From Fibrobacter sp. (GTDB lineage: Bacteria > Fibrobacterota > Fibrobacteria > Fibrobacterales > Fibrobacteraceae): a stretch of 52,671 bases of DNA. Positions 50,910 through 52,671 of the stretch are shown here, piece by piece (positions within the stretch are counted from its first letter, which is position 1; every line of letters begins with the position of its first letter). Location of the stretch: positions 1 to 52,671 of the forward strand of contig JAKSIH010000017.1 in the NCBI GenBank assembly GCA_024398935.1, given 5' to 3'. The notes beneath the pieces are model-generated. The model was not told the DNA's origin, ran no database searches, and saw only the letters and a list, made by a program, of their open reading frames with translations. The position numbers and the translations under genes were made by a program.

Positions 50910-51923
50910 TTATTCTTTCGGGATTGGCATTGTGAGAATGGTGACTTTTCCTTCTTTTTCATTATGCGAATAGTTCACTCCAAGAACAATAATATTATTT
51001 TTTATAATGGCCAAACGTTCTTTAGTAAAAGATGGAATTTTTTTATTTTGCCAATTCCTTCCGCCATCAACACTATAGTACAAATATCTAAACCAAGCAC
51101 CAGCCCCCATCCAAAATTTAAAAATTCCCACCATTAGGCGATCCTTTACATAAAAATCCAATGGTTTTGCATAATTCAAACGCCATAAGTGCCATTTATC
51201 AGGAATTGACGTGTATATACGATACTTTCCGTCAGTTCGATGCAATATACGAACATCGTGCGTCGATGTATTTTTTTCGTCAAAACCGCAAACAATCCAA
51301 TCTTTGTCATTTTGAGCATATTTTTTAGCACCATTACAAAGATTTCCTAAATTTATGGTTGGAATATTATCCCTTTCTAAAATAATAGAAAGGGAATCCG
51401 CACCCCCTGCTTTATTCACATGTATTTTTCCAAGTTGTTCATATTCGCCGTCACCAATATATTCCCATTTTTTGAAGTCCCCGTTTGACACGTAAACAGG
51501 ACGACTTACTGAATCATTGTTGTCAACAAAACCAATCATGTAAACATGTTCACCGATATAATCAAAAGATGCAGATTGAATATCTATATCAATTTCCCTC
51601 TTCTTCCAACTCTCGCCGCCATCAGCCGTTCGCAGTACTAAGGGCTTATTATTTTCACTTTTGAATATATTTTTTGTCCCAAATAGAGTAATTATTTTTT
51701 CATTTTCTACTACAATTTCTTCTACAAAAGGCAATGTCATCAAATCAAACGATGATTTTCTTTTTTCAAAAGAAAGGGAACTTCCGTAAGTTCTCCATTT
51801 ATCATCAATTTCAATTACAAGAATAAATAAGACAACAAGAGTTACAATACTTATAGGTATTAAACAACCTATAGCAAATAGAATCTTCCCAAATACTGTA
51901 AATTTTTTCAAAAACACTATCAT
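50910..51923 (-). CDS. Membrane-anchored Asp-box (BNR-repeat) protein
   Basis: 337 residues. One N-terminal membrane span (about residues 13-37) followed by a beta-rich extracytoplasmic part. Two Asp-box motifs S/T-x-D-x-G-x-x-W are seen: RTADGGESWKK and YSVDGGRNWQNK, as in beta-propeller sialidase-like proteins. AT-rich. It starts inside the end of the RHS-type frame upstream (113-base overlap), so it could be the immunity protein of an RHS toxin, but this is only inference. Confidence 0.55.
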   Translation of the reverse strand: MIVFLKKFTVFGKILFAIGCLIPISIVTLVVLFILVIEIDDKWRTYGSSLSFEKRKSSFDLMTLPFVEEIVVENEKIITLFGTKNIFKSENNKPLVLRTADGGESWKKREIDIDIQSASFDYIGEHVYMIGFVDNNDSVSRPVYVSNGDFKKWEYIGDGEYEQLGKIHVNKAGGADSLSIILERDNIPTINLGNLCNGAKKYAQNDKDWIVCGFDEKNTSTHDVRILHRTDGKYRIYTSIPDKWHLWRLNYAKPLDFYVKDRLMVGIFKFWMGAGAWFRYLYYSVDGGRNWQNKKIPSFTKERLAIIKNNIIVLGVNYSHNEKEGKVTILTMPIPKE

Positions 51924-52263
51924 TCTCCCTTATTGCATTTATTAGGTTTTCTTTTGCATTATCATCATTATACTCATCACTTACAGTCGCTTCATTGTTT
52001 TCCGTCTGCGTTCCGCTCGGGTCCACTCCGCCTACGGGGTTCTCGTGCACGTAGGCGTAGAGGTTGATGCCGTCGGCAAGCCATGTGGGATCCGTAGATA
52101 TCCACCGTGAGATGTGAGCTGCATAGAAGCCGTAGTTTTCCGCGATTTGCCGGGCACCATCGTCCTTTTCGCAAAGAAAGCCGAATTCTAGCAACAGCGT
52201 TTCTAAATCAGAAGATTCCTCCTGAAATTTCTGGGGCATTCTCTGTAACGAAGCGCAGGGCAT
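51811..52263 (-). pseudogene. C-terminal remnant of an RHS-repeat protein with a toxin-type tip
   Basis: 150 codons. SRWISTDPTWLADGINLYAY then VHENPVGGVDPSG is the conserved end of RHS/YD-repeat cores, after which variable toxin tips begin. The core itself is missing upstream, and the remaining tip (about 67 residues) is short and overlaps the next gene, so it is probably truncated or frameshifted. Confidence 0.6.
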
Positions 52264-52308
52264 AAGGTTAATATAGGATTATTTATCAGAAAGAAAAGGA
52301 AAATCTAT

Positions 52309-52656
52309 TCATATCAACAATCCCATTTTCTTGCAAACGCGGCGGGCATAGCGGATATTTGACGGATCTACATTCCATATAAGATATCCCTCAACAGATG
52401 AATCAATTTTACCCATCCGTTCATCTTCTTTGATTTTATCAATCAGAGCATTTTGGACATGGGCCGAATTCAAAATATTGACTGGATAGACATCCTTCAG
52501 AAAACCTTCGCAAACTTTTTTATTATCTCTCGACCATGATTTGTAACGAGTATTATCTAAAAAATTACTAACAAAATCTTTATCCTTACACCTGCATATA
52601 AAGCCATAATCAGCTCCAAAAAAAGGAACCCGCCGGCATAGCCGGCGGTTCTTCAT
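52309..52656 (-). CDS. Hypothetical protein or orphan RHS tip
   Basis: 115-codon frame. Its first codons (MKNRRLCRRVPFF) are formed by a terminator-like hairpin, so the true N-terminus may be lost and this may be an orphan C-terminal tip. The remainder (DKDFVSNFLDNTRYKSWSRD ... YARRVCKKMGLLI) is basic and Cys-containing. No family recognised. It lies 45 bases upstream of the RHS remnant on the same strand. Confidence 0.35.
   Translation of the reverse strand: MKNRRLCRRVPFFGADYGFICRCKDKDFVSNFLDNTRYKSWSRDNKKVCEGFLKDVYPVNILNSAHVQNALIDKIKEDERMGKIDSSVEGYLIWNVDPSNIRYARRVCKKMGLLI
52618..52651 (-). terminator. Intrinsic terminator at the window edge
   Basis: Minus strand: GAACCGCCGGC / GCCGGCGGGTTC with TAT loop, then CTTTTTTT. 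It probably ends a transcript that starts outside the window. Confidence 0.7.
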
Positions 52657-52671
52657 TTGCGGGCCCTGCCC

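Overview
The window is chromosomal DNA of a Fibrobacter-type bacterium. The evidence is a lipoprotein with a FISUMP domain (Fibrobacter succinogenes major paralogous domain, residues MAENLNYE...CPSGWHLPS) that overlaps a TIGR02147-family gene, a type III (GlnN) glutamine synthetase, Ser-rich linkers behind lipoboxes, and a strongly C-biased third codon position in core genes. No rRNA, tRNA or CRISPR array was seen.

Layout. 1-1244: start of gltB (minus) and a long regulatory region. 1245-4394: GH116-type glycoside hydrolase. 4710-6031: two secreted proteins. 6140-7024: purC. 7222-14110 (minus): hrpA, a SurA-N-like lipoprotein, surA and ftsE as one tight cluster. 14252-18494: zinc-ribbon microprotein, SGNH hydrolase, an unknown protein, lipoproteins and L31. 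18598-18967: palindrome-rich repeat cluster. 18986-21108 (minus): maf-rodZ-hisB operon. 21455-23575: glnN. 23993-25030: anchored DUF3298-like protein. 25319-26989: pyrG. 27556-30774: first carB. 30787-35848: an AT-richer accessory block (three envelope proteins, VapBC) closed by a second, broken copy of the carB 3' end. 36045-40256: small ORF, decayed antitoxin pieces, hybrid histidine kinase, lipoprotein. 40808-45308: carA and a second full carB. 45309-50346: repeats, two paralogous UPF0175/DUF3368 toxin-antitoxin pairs, and a TIGR02147-FISUMP pair bracketed by two copies of a 138-149 bp MITE. 50438-52656: phosphoribosyltransferase remnant, Asp-box protein and RHS C-terminal remnants.

How it works together. 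gltB, glnN, pyrG, carA and both carB genes all make or spend glutamine. gltB, glnN and pyrG each have a textbook sigma-54 promoter (TGGCAC-N5-TTGC) and, upstream, pairs of a 15-bp palindrome TTACA-N5-TGTAA spaced 30-31 bp. The same or a near-match palindrome lies before carB1 and carA, whose leaders also carry an intrinsic terminator ahead of the start codon. I read this as a nitrogen/glutamine regulon with an operator that does not match NtrC, NtcA or GlnR sites as I know them.

The second theme is small palindromic DNA. Comparing the broken carB 3' copy with intact carB1 shows three exact insertions of palindromic elements, two of them from one family; a third member of that family interrupts a carB C-terminal remnant behind carB2. 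Other intergenic regions are built from further palindrome families.
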